Positions 1 to 13,200 of a stretch of DNA of 64,000 nt are shown one piece after another. Within the stretch, counting starts at the first letter, position 1. Each line of letters opens with the position of its first letter. The stretch covers positions 7,363,332 to 7,427,331 of the forward strand of contig NC_060237.1 in the NCBI RefSeq assembly GCF_021155775.2, read 5' to 3'. Source of the DNA: Neodiprion pinetum (taxonomy: Eukaryota; Arthropoda; Insecta; Hymenoptera; Diprionidae). The notes beneath the pieces are model-generated. The model saw nothing but the letters and a program-made list of their open reading frames with translations, did not search any database and had not been told where the DNA came from. The translations under genes and the position numbers were made by a program.

Positions 1-246
1 TATGTCAAGGATTTATATTGAAACAGTGACGGGTTACTTGCAAGCGATGTGGTAATATGGTAATTTATGAATAGATGTTTCAATGTATGGACGCATTTCT
101 TACATAAAGAACCTCGACATGATTGAATATCATGTATAAAGATAAAAGATAAATTCGCATTAGAAGTGGGGATTGCTTATTCGACACAAACAAAAAGTGG
201 AATGGAAATCTTCGCGATTCCCTTTTACGAAGATTGAATGGAATAC
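1..246. other. 3' flank of TTC5, no gene seen
   Basis: This stretch lies downstream of the TTC5 stop codon, which reads on the minus strand. It is AT-rich and has no open frame of note. No canonical AATAAA was seen on the minus strand here, so the 3' UTR end of TTC5 cannot be placed and may lie outside the window. Confidence 0.5.
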
Positions 247-2358
247 CTAATCCGTCTTCTTAAACGTTGATAATTTTGCACTAGCTTGTTGGTCACGGCC
301 CAATTTCTTCCCATTGACGACTAATATGATAGGTGTTTCGACTCGTATTGATTTAAAATCAAAATTCTACAAGGACACAGAAAAAAAGTTACACATTAAC
401 TAGTTACAGCCACCAATTCGGAACAAATAATATTTCAATAAGAAGTGTGGGTAACTAACGTTTTCGAGGAAAGAGAAATTGTGATGCGTCAAAAAGGGTT
501 CTGGAATAACGACCGTATCAGCAACAGTAACACCCCGTCCTCTTGCCAAATTATATACGGTGACAGAATAACAGCTTTTGTCAGCATCCATCAAGCAAAA
601 AGTACTATTTGAAAAACAACATTTGGTTATAAAGAATGATATTCTTTACAAATACGCAAGTCGACTTGATTGCGCGTAACTTACAAAGGTACGCAGTCTG
701 GATCTTGGATCCAGCAGACAACTTTCCCATAAACGACTTTTTCTACATTCACACCAGGCGTCAGATCTTTCATCGAAACTAAATCCAGTTTCACTGATTT
801 ATCCCCTAAGGTATAGGAGCCACCCTTGTATGGACCCAAATGTTTCGTATCCAGACCCTGAGCAATAAATACAAAGAGTTGAGTAGAAGCGATACTAGAT
901 CTTTCTCAGAAACACTGGAATAAGCGATACTTGATCGATGTGATCTAATTGTATTAGATTTTTTTATTGAGCACGTAACGTATCAATTTTGTAAATGCTT
1001 TATACCTGCACAAGCTGATGAAGTTTTTTGGCTTTTAATCGGCCCTTGGTGGTAGTCAAGTCTTGTACATCCTTGAGATACTTCAAAAGTTGTTGCTGCT
1101 TAATACGAGGAGTTTCCCAAATTGGATCTAACAGCATTGATTGATTAAATGCTTCCAAAGCTAGTTTGTATTCCTCCTCGTACTTTAGAGCCTGATCAAC
1201 GAGAGGGGATTGAGTAACCAACAAAACTTTTTACGATTCAATTTGTATACTAATACTCACAATTGCTTTGTTGTAAAATAAATCAGGGTTGCTTCTCGCA
1301 ATAATATCTTTTTCCTGGAGAAAAAAAGTAAATCACCCAACAATCTTTTTTATTCCCTGTCAAGGAGCCAAAATTCTATCAATCATAAAATAATGGAAAC
1401 CAGAAAACTGAACAATCTCAACTCAAAAGTATCAAACAACAATGAGTTCACTTACGGCTTGTGAATAAGCGGACATACATTGCCGGAGAGTTTTTGGATT
1501 TTGATTGATTGCAAAGAACGAAGAGAGGTGTGCATTTCCAAGAATTGCCCACGAAGTACCGTCTGAAGTATCTAAGCTAACGGCTTCTTTTGCATATTCC
1601 AAGCCTAGCTGTACGTTGTTTATTCTCTGCTCGTAACTGGAGGTAGGTTCTTGTCTTAGAACCATGGACAAATTGCGAAGCGATATTTTATTTCTTCCCT
1701 GTGAACGAATCGTTTATACTTCAACTATGTAACCCATTTCTACAATACTAGATCGAATTGAAACGCACGTGAGGTAGAGCGCCGATGAAACAATTTTTAG
1801 CTTGTTGAATGTCGTCATTTTTCCAGTAGCACTCGCCAAGCTCATTCCAAGCTTCAACCAATTTTGGCTCCAGTTTAACCGCTTTACTCAATAACTCTTC
1901 GGCCTGAGGCATAAAGCGATCTACCACATTCAGACATCGTCCTTTGAGGTAGTAATATTTGGCCCGAGCCCCGTCGATTTCATAACCTTTATAATCGTCA
2001 AACTTACTCAGAGCATTTTTCATCTCTTTTTCAACATCGCCACTCTTTTCAATGGCACGATCGATTGAGTTGTTAACGAAGTAATGGTCTCTGAATAAGT
2101 AAAGCGATTGTACTCGTTCCTGAAGGAGAAGGAAAAACGACTTGTCAGAATTGGTAGTTGACTCGTTTGTATACAGAAGTTACGTGTCAAAAGATATTTT
2201 GGGTGTTCCGTTAACCGAAGGTAATCCGGATGCGTTAGTGGATATTAAAGCTTAAAAATTTATGGGATATTTACTGTCAATACGACGATGGGATCTTCCT
2301 TGACAGCAGCCGGACTTTTCGCCCCCGCAACGACTTTTTCATCGATTATTTCGGACAT
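247..2358 (-). CDS. TTC5: Tetratricopeptide repeat protein 5 (TTC5/STRAP), 8 exons
   Basis: TTC5 (STRAP) is a TPR cofactor; the vertebrate protein acts with p300/JMY in stress responses and in tubulin autoregulation. Coding exons on the minus strand: 2275-2358, 1769-2119, 1456-1698, 1261-1314, 1006-1191, 685-857, 460-604, 247-366. They sum to 1356 nt (451 aa plus stop) with all phases matching; vertebrate TTC5 is about 440 aa. The TPR region covers about residues 30-306, with segments such as AEELLSKAVKLEP and EAWNELGECYW in exon 2 and DGTSWAILGNAHLS in exon 3. The C-terminal OB-fold-like part, about 325-440, shows CYSVTVYNLA, VVIPEPFL and IRVETPIILVVNGK. A TAA stands immediately before the chosen ATG, so this start is firm for this exon. 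The gene is divergent from UBL3, with about 1.9 kb between the start codons. Family identity is secure; the last two exon boundaries are the least certain. Confidence 0.93.
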
Positions 2359-3836
2359 TATTTATTTTCATTTATTCATTCATATAAATTAGCCAACCCA
2401 TGTCCTTCAATGTACTCGGCAATGCATATGAAACATTGAACCGGTTTTAGATTAGATTACTTCCTGTTGCTTGAAATCTACCAAATAATATGAATTCGAG
2501 GTTATGGATAACATCAAAACTGGTACCACACGGATGGAACTGTCAGCGAGATCGATTGCTAAAAGTCAACGATGGTTACAACAAATCTAGAGAAAGGCGA
2601 AGAGTACAAATATTCGAGAGTTACAGCTTGTGATGAAAATTATGAGACACGTGTATCCTCGGAATAAAGAAGTAGCAAGTCCACGCTCAAAATGCGCGGT
2701 CAGACTTGAAACACAATTTTGGGTGCAATAGTTTGGATGAAGATAAAAAATTATAATACCTATTTTAAAGTATCGTTTTTATAGCAAGCGCATAAAGGTG
2801 CTAAGCAAAAGCCGCCATTTTTACCCTAAAATCAAATGCGTGTAGTAATTGTTCGAGATTCATTTTATTTCGATCTGAGATATCTGTGGCCACCTATAGT
2901 ACACACACAACTTTCACTTTGCATCATCAACCACGTCATTATTCACGAAGCCAAATAGCAAAGCGTTGAAAAAATACACAGCAATGAAGAGACTCACCCA
3001 TAGCTGAAAGCTTGCAGGTTGTCAGGAAGGCGATCGTCGCAGCTTTTTGCCTGATCATGAACTGCGACATGCAGCGACGTAAAAATTATTTCACCACACT
3101 GTTCCATCTGGAAGATAAAAATAGTCTGATTTACTGCGTATATCACTATGGTTCAGGGATTATTAACCTCCGAGGTTGACTTAATTGTTTACTTTATATC
3201 TTGAAAAAACGGTTGAACACTCTATCTCGCCAACGAATATGTTTATTTGGTAAAAAAAGGAGATATACCGGTATATGACATCAGATACATTTATATCGTA
3301 TTTACAAAAATGATAACGACGTAACTACGCAACAAATATTGAAACCGAAACATTTACCGATTAACCTTGTAATAATACGTTACAACCTCACGATACGCTG
3401 TCGTTGCTTCCCTGTACATCAACGGATTAAGCAACAATCATGTCTACTCACAACAGCCGAATAAGTTACTGACAAAACAGTTCAACGATTCAAAAACTTG
3501 AACACACCGTAAAACCCATAAGCCGCGTCAAACACGTCCGAACTCGTTGACCACTTCTGCACCACATTCCGTAGTGGTTGCACCACGAATTTGTATAAGA
3601 ATCGATATTTATGTTCACACTGTTCACTGCAGTTCACACAGGATGCAAAACTCGCGCGCCATGAGAATACGTAACTTTTATTGGTTCACCCACGCCCAAC
3701 GAAGGTAGGAAACTCCAGTAATCTCAGGCCATCGCAACAGTCGAACACGGCCCTTAGGCGATAGCGCCGTCTTTGTCGTCTTTGTCAATATGCCTTAATC
3801 GCGCAGGTTAGGAAGAGGGGGGCGTGTTCGCGGGCG
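2359..3836. other. TTC5-UBL3 divergent spacer
   Basis: This stretch separates the two divergent genes. The TTC5 5' UTR and transcription start must lie here but cannot be placed by eye. It holds one exon-like segment on the minus strand at 2998-3107, listed separately. A Met-less open frame of about 60 codons on the minus strand around 3500-3680 was also noticed, but nothing supports it as a gene. Confidence 0.5.
2998..3107 (-). other. Exon-like segment, possible TTC5 5' exon
   Basis: On the minus strand a pyrimidine-rich acceptor ending in CTTCCAG is followed directly by an ATG. The frame stays open for 36 codons and meets a strong GTGAGT donor. The encoded start is MEQCGEIIFTSLHVAVHDQA and I do not recognise it. 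The exon ends in phase 2, so it cannot join the TTC5 phase-0 exons in frame. It could be a non-coding TTC5 leader exon carrying an upstream ATG, an exon of an unrecognised small gene, or chance. Confidence 0.3.
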
Positions 3837-3844
3837 TGACGTCA
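3837..3844 (+). promoter_or_regulatory. CRE-type palindrome TGACGTCA
   Basis: A perfect 8-bp cAMP-response element lies in a GC-rich stretch between TTC5 and UBL3, about 460 bp upstream of the UBL3 start codon. Perfect CREs near transcription starts usually bind CREB/ATF bZIP factors. Its role here is inferred from position; it could serve either divergent gene. Confidence 0.5.
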
Positions 3845-4040
3845 AGGTGGCTGAGAAGTGTCGGCACCAAGCGGAGGTCAGCCTAACTAATCGAGGAGAG
3901 AGATCACGGATCAAGTTTCCCAGGATGCAGTGCGAGGATTGACATCGCCATTTTATGTGTTTGGCTCTGACGCAGGTAGAGTGGAAGTGGTGCGTGGGGT
4001 GGTGAGAAAATCTGGCGAAGTATATAACGTTATTCGCAAA

Positions 4041-4079
4041 ATGTTGCTCAAATACTTAATCCCCGACATGAGTAAGTAA
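4041..4079 (+). other. Upstream ORF in UBL3 5' leader
   Basis: A 12-codon open frame (MLLKYLIPDMSK, then TAA) lies about 225 nt before the UBL3 start codon in the presumed 5' UTR. Its 3' end overlaps a consensus donor, GTAAGT at 4072-4077. Splicing from that donor to UBL3 exon 2 would leave phase 1 and would not read into UBL3. Whether it is transcribed is unknown. Confidence 0.35.
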
Positions 4080-4302
4080 CGTTAATCGAGAACGGGTTGC
4101 GCGGGTGGTGTAATCCGGGTATCAGTATAATCTGGCCGAAATGGTGTAGTGGAGTTGTGCGTGCGTGTGTTTTCATCGAGTGTTTCAACACTAGTTTTAA
4201 CTGCTGTCACACGCTCTGTTATTCTGTGCTATCGAGTTATTGGTGTTGGCTCATATCACGCGCAGCCTCCGGATTTTATTTACGATTTTCTCATCGGTTA
4301 CA

Positions 4303-7198
4303 ATGAGTTCGAGAAATATTCCCTCAGACAAGGTGAGTCTCATCAATTTTTCTTCACCCGACTTTCTTTTCTTTCCTCACCTCACCTTTCCTTTCCACCG
4401 CTTTCTCTCTCCCTCCCTCTTTCTCTCTCTCTCTCTCTCTCTCTCTTTCCTCTTTCTCGCTCTATTCTTTCGTCGGTTTCTGTTTTTTTTTTTTTTTCAT
4501 AGCTTTTTTCTCTACCCGTTCGTAATACGTCTACCGCACCCTTCTTCGATTCCATCTCGCCTCCTTGTTTCCCCCCGACCTAGTTAGCCACCCAGTCATC
4601 TTCACTTCTGTCGCTTCCCTTAATATTTTATCACCTTTATATACCGTACGACATGTCGTGCGAACTTGACATCCAGGTTCCTCGCTGGTATAACTTCGAT
4701 TAATAATCATACCGTCTTTGCCCCGCGTTATACCGTCGCAATTATCGCAAATAATTCATAACAATTATATCACCTACACGGAATTTATACATACTCACTT
4801 AACGACGAAGCGTCGATCTATACCCTCAGAAATTATGCATTGTTCTTTTAAAAAATTGGACGGTGTGTCGATGATTGTTTCATTGTCAAACAAAAGCCAA
4901 CGTGCGAAACGTTGTATCATACTCGATGGGTATCTTATTCATTTAAACCGCAGGAATCGCTTTCTGCTGGAAGTTGGCCTTTTCCATTTAAATCGAAGAG
5001 AGAAATCGCTTTGGGGAAAGGAGCGACATAAAAATATAGACCAAGAAAAATGAAAACACCGTTCACTAGGAACGTCGCGACATTGTTCCGTAGACGAATT
5101 TCAGATATTTGATAATCCACTTTATTCGCGAGCGTCTTTGCAGAGCTAGGTTTTTCTTTCTTTTTCGTGTACGTACATGTGTTTTAAGGTACGTAAATCA
5201 GCAGTGTACAGGCAGCGGTTACCCGTGAAACTGTGCTTAGAGAAAATGAAAAAAGAAAAAAAAAGAAAAAAATAGGATCCATTTATTCGGTGAAAGTCAT
5301 CGAGGAATTATAAATAAATATTATAATACATCTGCGTGAACCGATAGTCGGTCCTTAAGAGGAAAAAAGAAAAATAATGATGATTTTTTTGCTACGTGAT
5401 ACGTGGTAGAGAAACCACGAGTAGATGTGTCTTTTCTTTTTCTCCTGCCTGTTTTTTTTTATTATTTTGCTATACGGTATTACACTAATATAAAATAGAA
5501 AGCTGGGATCCCGCAGCTATCTATCGCTATAATTAGTTACACGTTAAATCGTGTGCATACTTGCGCTGATGGAAACAAATTTTCTGTGAATTGACGAGCA
5601 GGTAGATTTGATTTTTAAGTAAAATGTGTTATTGCAACGTTACACGTTTTTGGCAAAAATCCGTTATGTCGCAACTTCAGAACCGTCTGCAATTCAGTAA
5701 ACCGCAATATTCAAACTAACTGAGTTACTAACTTGAACATCACCACGGAAAGTGATTCCACCATTCCGCGTTGAATATAGATTTGATTAATCATCGTGTC
5801 AAGGAACTTATACATATATCGTAAATTTCTACGGCGGCGAACGTTAATCCTGTTTATTTTCATTATCGTAAATTCATCAAGTTACGATCAGATTCGAGTT
5901 TACTGCAATAACAACAAATTCGGAAAACCATATCGATAATGAATTATTCATACCGCTTGTTCAAAGGTACGTGCTGTTATTCGATTGAAAAGAACGCTAC
6001 CGTACAGAGAATAATTTGTTAACCGGATGAACTGTGCGAGAAAAAATGTAAATACCTTCGAAATAAATAATGTGGATAAAAGCTCTTTTTTATTTCCATA
6101 TCACCGTTCTACTGAATTATTTGTATTCTCATAGAATAAGTTTAAATGTATACATTGAACCGTAACCTTTTGCTTTTTCCCACCATTTAGTCAATTATTC
6201 TAACTTATAGACAATTTTTATTTCACGTGAACAACATAATATTGTCGCTGCCAAAAACTAGCGGAAAACGTTTCCGCAATGTTGCTAAAAATATGAGAAT
6301 AGAATAGAATATCTTTTATTATACAATGGTTTGGAGATGGGCCAAAGGGCAATGAGAAGGAAGGAGAGAGAGAGAGAGAGAGATAGAGAGAGAGCGTAAC
6401 AGAAGTCGTATTAATAAGACACGTGTAAGGAAAGCATTCAAGTAGTCCAAGTCTGAAAGTACGAGATAGATCTATACAAATGTCAAAGCCGACCAATAAA
6501 AACAGAAAAGAAAAAAAGTATAATATGTATAATAATATAAAATAAATTAAAACAATACAAAACAAGAAACAAGCAGAGTACAGCAGAATGTAAAAAGTGA
6601 GTAGAAGCCGGCAAAATAGATTGTACAGAGTGGTAATGGCTAAAGAATCTGGAAACCGAAACTTGTAATCTTGTTGTTTTCACGGATTTATATTTATTCG
6701 TGGCATATAGCGATGATTTTTCTTACCTACTTATATATATGTATATTTGAATTAGAAGCTGGCCGTTTATTATCGGAATTTTAATTCGTAGATTCATGCA
6801 AGGGCCATACAGACCTTACGGACTGGCCGTATAATTTTCATCTCTCCCCGTCTAATTACGCTCCGAATTTCAATTGGACATCAAAGCGGAATTGTTGTTG
6901 TTTTTAAACATCCGTGCAATTTCTCAAAACTCGACGATCAATCAGCAATCTAACCGGTTTACGTAGAAGCGCCGCACCGCTAAACTATACCTTACGCAAT
7001 CTCTGCTCGATTTGTACCTTGTATACCGCAATGCCGCCCAGGAACTTTTGTGTGCAGTCGGTATATAAATGTTCGTAATTACGAAATCCCATAGTTAACT
7101 CAGCAACAAAAGTCTCGCAATTTGAAAAACCGTGCTCGTAGTGTTACAACGACGAACGAATTGAAAGAACGATTTGCGGGCCAATTTGAATTTTAGAC

Positions 7199-7237
<39 letters not shown>

Positions 7238-10200
7238 TATCATCAGGGACGATAAATCGATCGGATCGAGTCCCGTTTTACGTGCCACTTAATTATTGCA
7301 AAGGCAAAAATTAGATCTCGTTATTTCGCAGTCTGAGATCAACTCGCGATTTGCGTCATCGACTGATTCGTCTATACGACTATTAATAATCTAGGGAAAA
7401 TTTTTTCTTCGTAAAGCGACAAAATAGATGGAGATAAATATTTGATGACGCAGAGAACGTGCGGAGACTCCGAATTTTCTTCCCGCAGGATTTAAAATCC
7501 TCCCCGATTTTATTACACTCCTATATATTTCTTCCTCTCCCAAGTATATAACACAGGTACATATACGTACATAAGGTTACACCTCGAGGCGAGCAGTCTG
7601 CAGGTAACCGAAATTAAGGAAATGAAAGAAGTCAATCTTTCAACCCCGCCAGCGACTTCCTTTTTCCTACGGACGGAGGGAGGCGATAAATTTCCGCGGA
7701 GCGGCTCGCAGGGAAAGGAAAGAATTATTTGATCGGTGACGCTCGATACTCGATACGTCGTTTCGACTGATCCAACGGCGTGCTAATCCGCGTGGCCTCT
7801 TAAAAAGAAGCCGCATAAAATTCAGAGAGCGGTTCCTTTGCAGGTCAGTTTGCGCGGTTAATTTCAGGAGCAATCATTCCGTGATTAAAAGTCGACCGTC
7901 GAGCAACCCGAGCTAAGCTTCGTTGAAGCGAATCTCGGGGCTTCAAGGTAATTGAATAAAAAAACGGAATTAAAAAAAGAGAAGGTTTTCGCACCGAATC
8001 GCTTCCGGGTCGCGGAAATGGCTTTTAAATTCACACGCTGAGAATAACAAATCTTACTTCGCTTATAAATTCGTATATTGTATTCGGGTACCGGATTCAA
8101 CGACGATACGATCTTCACTTTCATGAAAATTTTATTTAATAGAAATTATTTGGTATCTTTACTTGTATTTTGTACCGTATGAAACGAAAATTTATTCATT
8201 AGGATTAGGAATATTTGAGTCGGTATAATGAAATGAATTATATTCATTACGGGCTGTCAATTTAATATTTGGTCCGTTTTGCCTTGTTATATTATTATGT
8301 ACGTTGAATTCATAGAATTATATAATTCACCTAGTTTCAATAAGCGTTCATTGTTTCAAGTAAATTACATTTCGTTCCACTAAATTTACGATTCATTTCC
8401 TATGAAATGTTACGTTAACAAACTGCAATTATAATTCGTTTCTCAATTTTTTCATTCCTAATTGTACCAAATAATTTATTATCCCGTAGTTACGATTAGC
8501 ATAAAAAATACTATTCGTAAAATAAAATAAGCCTTCTTATTTTAAAATTTATAACATTTCGTGAAATTAAATAAATATGAATTATTATATACTATTTCGT
8601 AGTTACAATGCGAAAATATTTCGTCATCGTGCATCCTTGGTTCGAAGTGTACTATAAATCACGTGAAATCAAGTAAAATAATAAATTTCAATGGTTAACT
8701 ATTTCTCGAAATCTAACGAATTTATTTTCTCACTGAAACAGCGACGATTGCAGCTTCGTTAACGGAGTTTAGATTAACATCCGCAGTATCGCGGGTACTG
8801 TTGTCTATAACCCAGCTACAATAACGTGAGAGAAAGTCGCCTCCTATTTCCTAGCGGAGGCTAATCGTCGGTTGTTGTTCTCTTCTTATTGTGAAATCTA
8901 AATTCACTTTTGGCGCCCGGTTGATTACACGATAAGTTTCAGGGGCCGGAAGTGACGAGTCTCTCGATTTATTATTCCACGCGTGTAAAGACACGCATAT
9001 GTATATCTTTCTCTCTCTCTCTCTCTCTCTGTATATATCGTGTACATACCGGCGGTTCCAGACACGTGAGGTCGAATTTCTGTAAAAGCGAGAGCATTCG
9101 AGGGGGAAAAAAAAACGTGCAGGTACCTTATACTCGACGACGGGGCGGCGTTCCCGTAAACAGAGACTCGTCGCTTTAATTTTCTTAATTGCGTGACTTC
9201 GGGACGAGGCAAGAAACGCCCGCACCGGCTAGCCGAGTTTAAATGAGGAGACCCGAGGACTCCGGAGAGAAAGAGAGAGAAAGAGAAAAGAGTCACTCGA
9301 CTTATCCGCTAGACTACAATTAGCTGCGTCTACTCTCGTTGTTGCCTTTTACGCTTTTTGTTACTCGGTTATCTCGATGCTTCCTTTCTTTTTTTTTTCT
9401 CTCTTTCTTCCCCTATTTTCTCTTCTACCGCAGATTTTCTTCTTCGCATTGTTGCCGTTGTTGTTCTATCCTCCTTCAACTCTATGCGCGTATACATATG
9501 TTACATAATATCGTTCTGCATAATATACACAACAAACATGTCAAGCTGGACCACGAGATTAACAATATTAGTTGGTTGAATAAATTCATACGAATATCCG
9601 TGGTCGTCGTCTGCATACGACGAAAAGATATGGCGGAATACAAGAAACCAATAACCTCGGTCGGTGGTTTTTATCGCACCTATATGCATCTTCGATCGAG
9701 ACCACGCTTCGATTACGCGTTACTTATGTATACGTATAATAAATACGTATACCTATTGGAAAATATTTCCAATAACGCGCGCGACGGTGATAACTTTTCC
9801 ACACTCTGTATTATCACTCGTCATACCATTGAGAAACAATTTTACCCCACGTTTCTTATCAGATCTCTCTTACAATTAGTTTAACGCATTCTCGAAATAT
9901 TCATATATCTGCGTGTAATTTGGTTTGCTTGAAACTCGTAAACACGAACAATAATACCGTTAATAATAATAAGTGCGTAATACAAAGAAAAAATAAATGA
10001 ATAAATATCGAAAAAAAAAAAAAATAAAAAATTCTCAACAGATGGGCGAGGCGTTAATTAATATTATTATTGTGTCAACTCGTTTCATTAAAGTTTCAAT
10101 TATAAACTCTCCCCCGTTCTGGTTCAGGCGGCTATACGTAATTCCGAGACACACGTCATAAACAAACTTGTTGAGCAGATCGTGTTAATACATGCGTATT

Positions 10201-13200
10201 GAATTACGTTCGCTCGATTCGAGGCAGCATTTATGCTATCTAAACGCATGCATATGTATATACATATATGCGAATATATGTGTGTGCGTATGTACGTATG
10301 GCAAACACAATAATGAAATCCGCAATGACGGAAAAGAGGAGAAGAATATCATCAATCTCTGTACGAGCTGCTGCTGCTGCTGCTGCCCTCCTCGTAAAAA
10401 TACCGTTCACGTATCCGCCGTGACATGTGTATTATACGATTAAGATCTATTGTTTCCCGTTAGAATCGGCAAAACAGCGTGAAATCGTTCAATTGTGATT
10501 CACTGAACGGATGATGGGCGGATGGATAAGGCCTTTGAAACAAGGGCTACGTATACGTTATCACTTTGAAAAAAACAAATCAACATCGTCAGCGAATTAT
10601 TGTTATTATTTATTTTGTAGTATTCTATATGTAATATTTCTACACGATATAAAGATTGACGTTGCGTTCTTTATTCGCCGTCGTTTCGGTCGATATACAT
10701 GCGTCGTTAATTTTATTTTATCCGTTCTCGACCGCTTCCTTTTTCCGCCTTCAGCGACTGTAACAATTACTTTATATTTTTCTGATCATCGACGAATTCC
10801 GTGTACCTACTTAACTTTCCTTGTAATTTCCATTCCTTACTTCAAGGTAAATATTATAGCGTTGTGAAATATATATATATATATTTTTTTTACCCCCCCC
10901 CCCCCCCCGGTATTAGCGTATAATGTAGAACTTTTATTGTGTTGTACCAACAGAGCGAGAGAGAAGGAATAGAGTTTCGGTTACGAAATTTTCACCCGAG
11001 TCGACTGCTAATTAGATGTGTGTATACAAGTAGGCAGGCACGGTTTAATGCCATAAACTTAGAGTAGACTAAAAATGGCCCCATATATACGCGAGGGTGA
11101 TGAAATTTTCAACACCACCTCGGACTGCAGTCCTCCTCCTTCTCCTCCCTCTCGTGAAGCCTATCTCGGAAATCAGGATTGCGAAAACGGGGATCGTCGT
11201 CGCTGTTCGTTACAAATTTACACGCGCAAATGTACGTGTAACAAAGCAATTCCACCGTACGTCTGTAATAACAACGCGCAACGCAACGCGACGCGATTGA
11301 CTCTCTCGGTATGTACGTACATTGCATGCATATATGCATGCCGATAAACTGCAGGAAGAAAGAAGACAATGGAACGTTTATCCTCCTTGACTTTTTGTAT
11401 CACGTGCGTAAGAAAAAGGGAAAAAACGCGGTATCCCGCAGATCGCATAGGATATCGCCGATGTACGAGGTTGATATCCTTTTTAAAAAAAACTCAACGA
11501 TTTCAAGAAGGCTAACCATTGCACGGAAAGTGTGATAAGGAAATGTAGGAAGACACGGTTTACGTGAAAAATGTCTACGCGTATAGTACATAATACATTG
11601 TAATCCCAACCGTATTGCATACGTTTTTACACTTGTTCACATTTAACGAAATCTCATCATTCAGTTTTACTGTTTATTATATACATATATAATAGGTATT
11701 TGGACGGTGTACGCAATTATTTAATTATCAAACAAAGTTACACGTTCAAAATTTCATAAAATGTCGATTTTCGACAATTGATTTTGGTAATTGAATACGT
11801 TAGAAGGACGTCTAGTACGTACCCTGCGACCGGATGAGGTGGAAGTTGGTAACGTTAACGTAACGAAACGTCATTGCGAGGAGAAATCACTATTTTGCAA
11901 GTTTGTAGTGACTGATGTGGTTGAGTTTTCAAAATATGAATACATATGCCTTAGTATGATATTACCGAATTTTAAACATTCCTGCAATTGTGAAATAATG
12001 ATTTTTTTCATATGTTAATAATCACAATAACGCTTCTAACCTCAGTCTCATGCAGCTGGTTAAACTTCTCTAAAATATCATGAGGCTAAAGTTAGCGACC
12101 CTATCGTGATGATTAACGGTTCGGACAAACCGTTGTTTCGCAATTGCGGTAATTAAAAAATAAAAATCCAGTGAATCGTAATAAGGCAGAAACATTGGGA
12201 AAGAAATCACAATTTTCCTTATTTTACAATGACTTTGAAGAAACTACGTTCTTGAAATATAAGTATGGTTTCTTTTATTACGGTTTAGTGAATTTTAGAC
12301 AATTCCAAAATCGCTAAATAAAGGTTTTTCCTGAGCACGAATCGTTACGACAACCTTACCAACTTGAATACGATGAAAACACGAGCTTCAAAGTCACTAT
12401 AAACTTGAAAAATAGTAATTTTTCATTACTTTAACGTAACTAACTTCTCGTAAGCCTTGTAAAATATCGCTAGGTGTACACACCGGTCTCATATATACGG
12501 ATCGACCTGCAGTGCAGCATGCGTGTTTTGCGTTCATCCTCGCGCGGAGATCCCGAAACTCCGCGACAGTACGGTGAAAGTTTTCAGTTTTAATATAACA
12601 GGCGCGTTATACGTGTGTACATATACGTACAGAGCACACATCGACTAGATGCATGTACAACTGTATAAGTGTATGATACCTACACCTACATCTGTATTGC
12701 GTATACAGTAGATACCAAACGAACGCTAATGGCGTGACGTAGGACTGCGCAGTTTATCTCTATAATATTATAAATATTCCATTATACGGTATACATGCTT
12801 AGGGTGTTTCGAAACAGAAAATTTTACAGGAAACCGTCGCCGGGTACGACTTGTAAATCTCGAAATGAATATTCCCGACTTTCTCACATTTTCAAAATTG
12901 ATATGCGGTAAATATGTCTACGAAATTCTGCAAGGTATCATTTTTCATCGTCGCTTTATCATTTCTTTTTCCCATACGTTGAATCGAACAATCATTTATC
13001 TATCAAAAATCGACGTCAGTCGAGAGTGTATCTGTCGACACTTGACTCGGGAAAAAGTTTGGTTCGCTCATTCGAACAAAGTTTATTCAATCGTGAATGA
13101 AATTTTCATTGAATTGGTATATAAAGAAAAAAAAAAAGAAAGAAAACTTTTCTCGATTATTCCGTGAGTGTTTTTCCAACATTTATCTCAAAATCTTACA

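Noticed and set aside
8120..8720. AT-rich stretch with possible weak inverted repeats
   Set aside because: Matches such as AAATTATTTGGTA and TACCAAATAATTT are too short and scattered for an element to be claimed by eye.
9339..9884. 181-codon open frame in UBL3 intron 1
   Set aside because: The first third is a translation of a pyrimidine-rich tract, the rest resembles no family, and no splice or promoter signals support it. It is the longest of many chance frames in a 22-kb intron.
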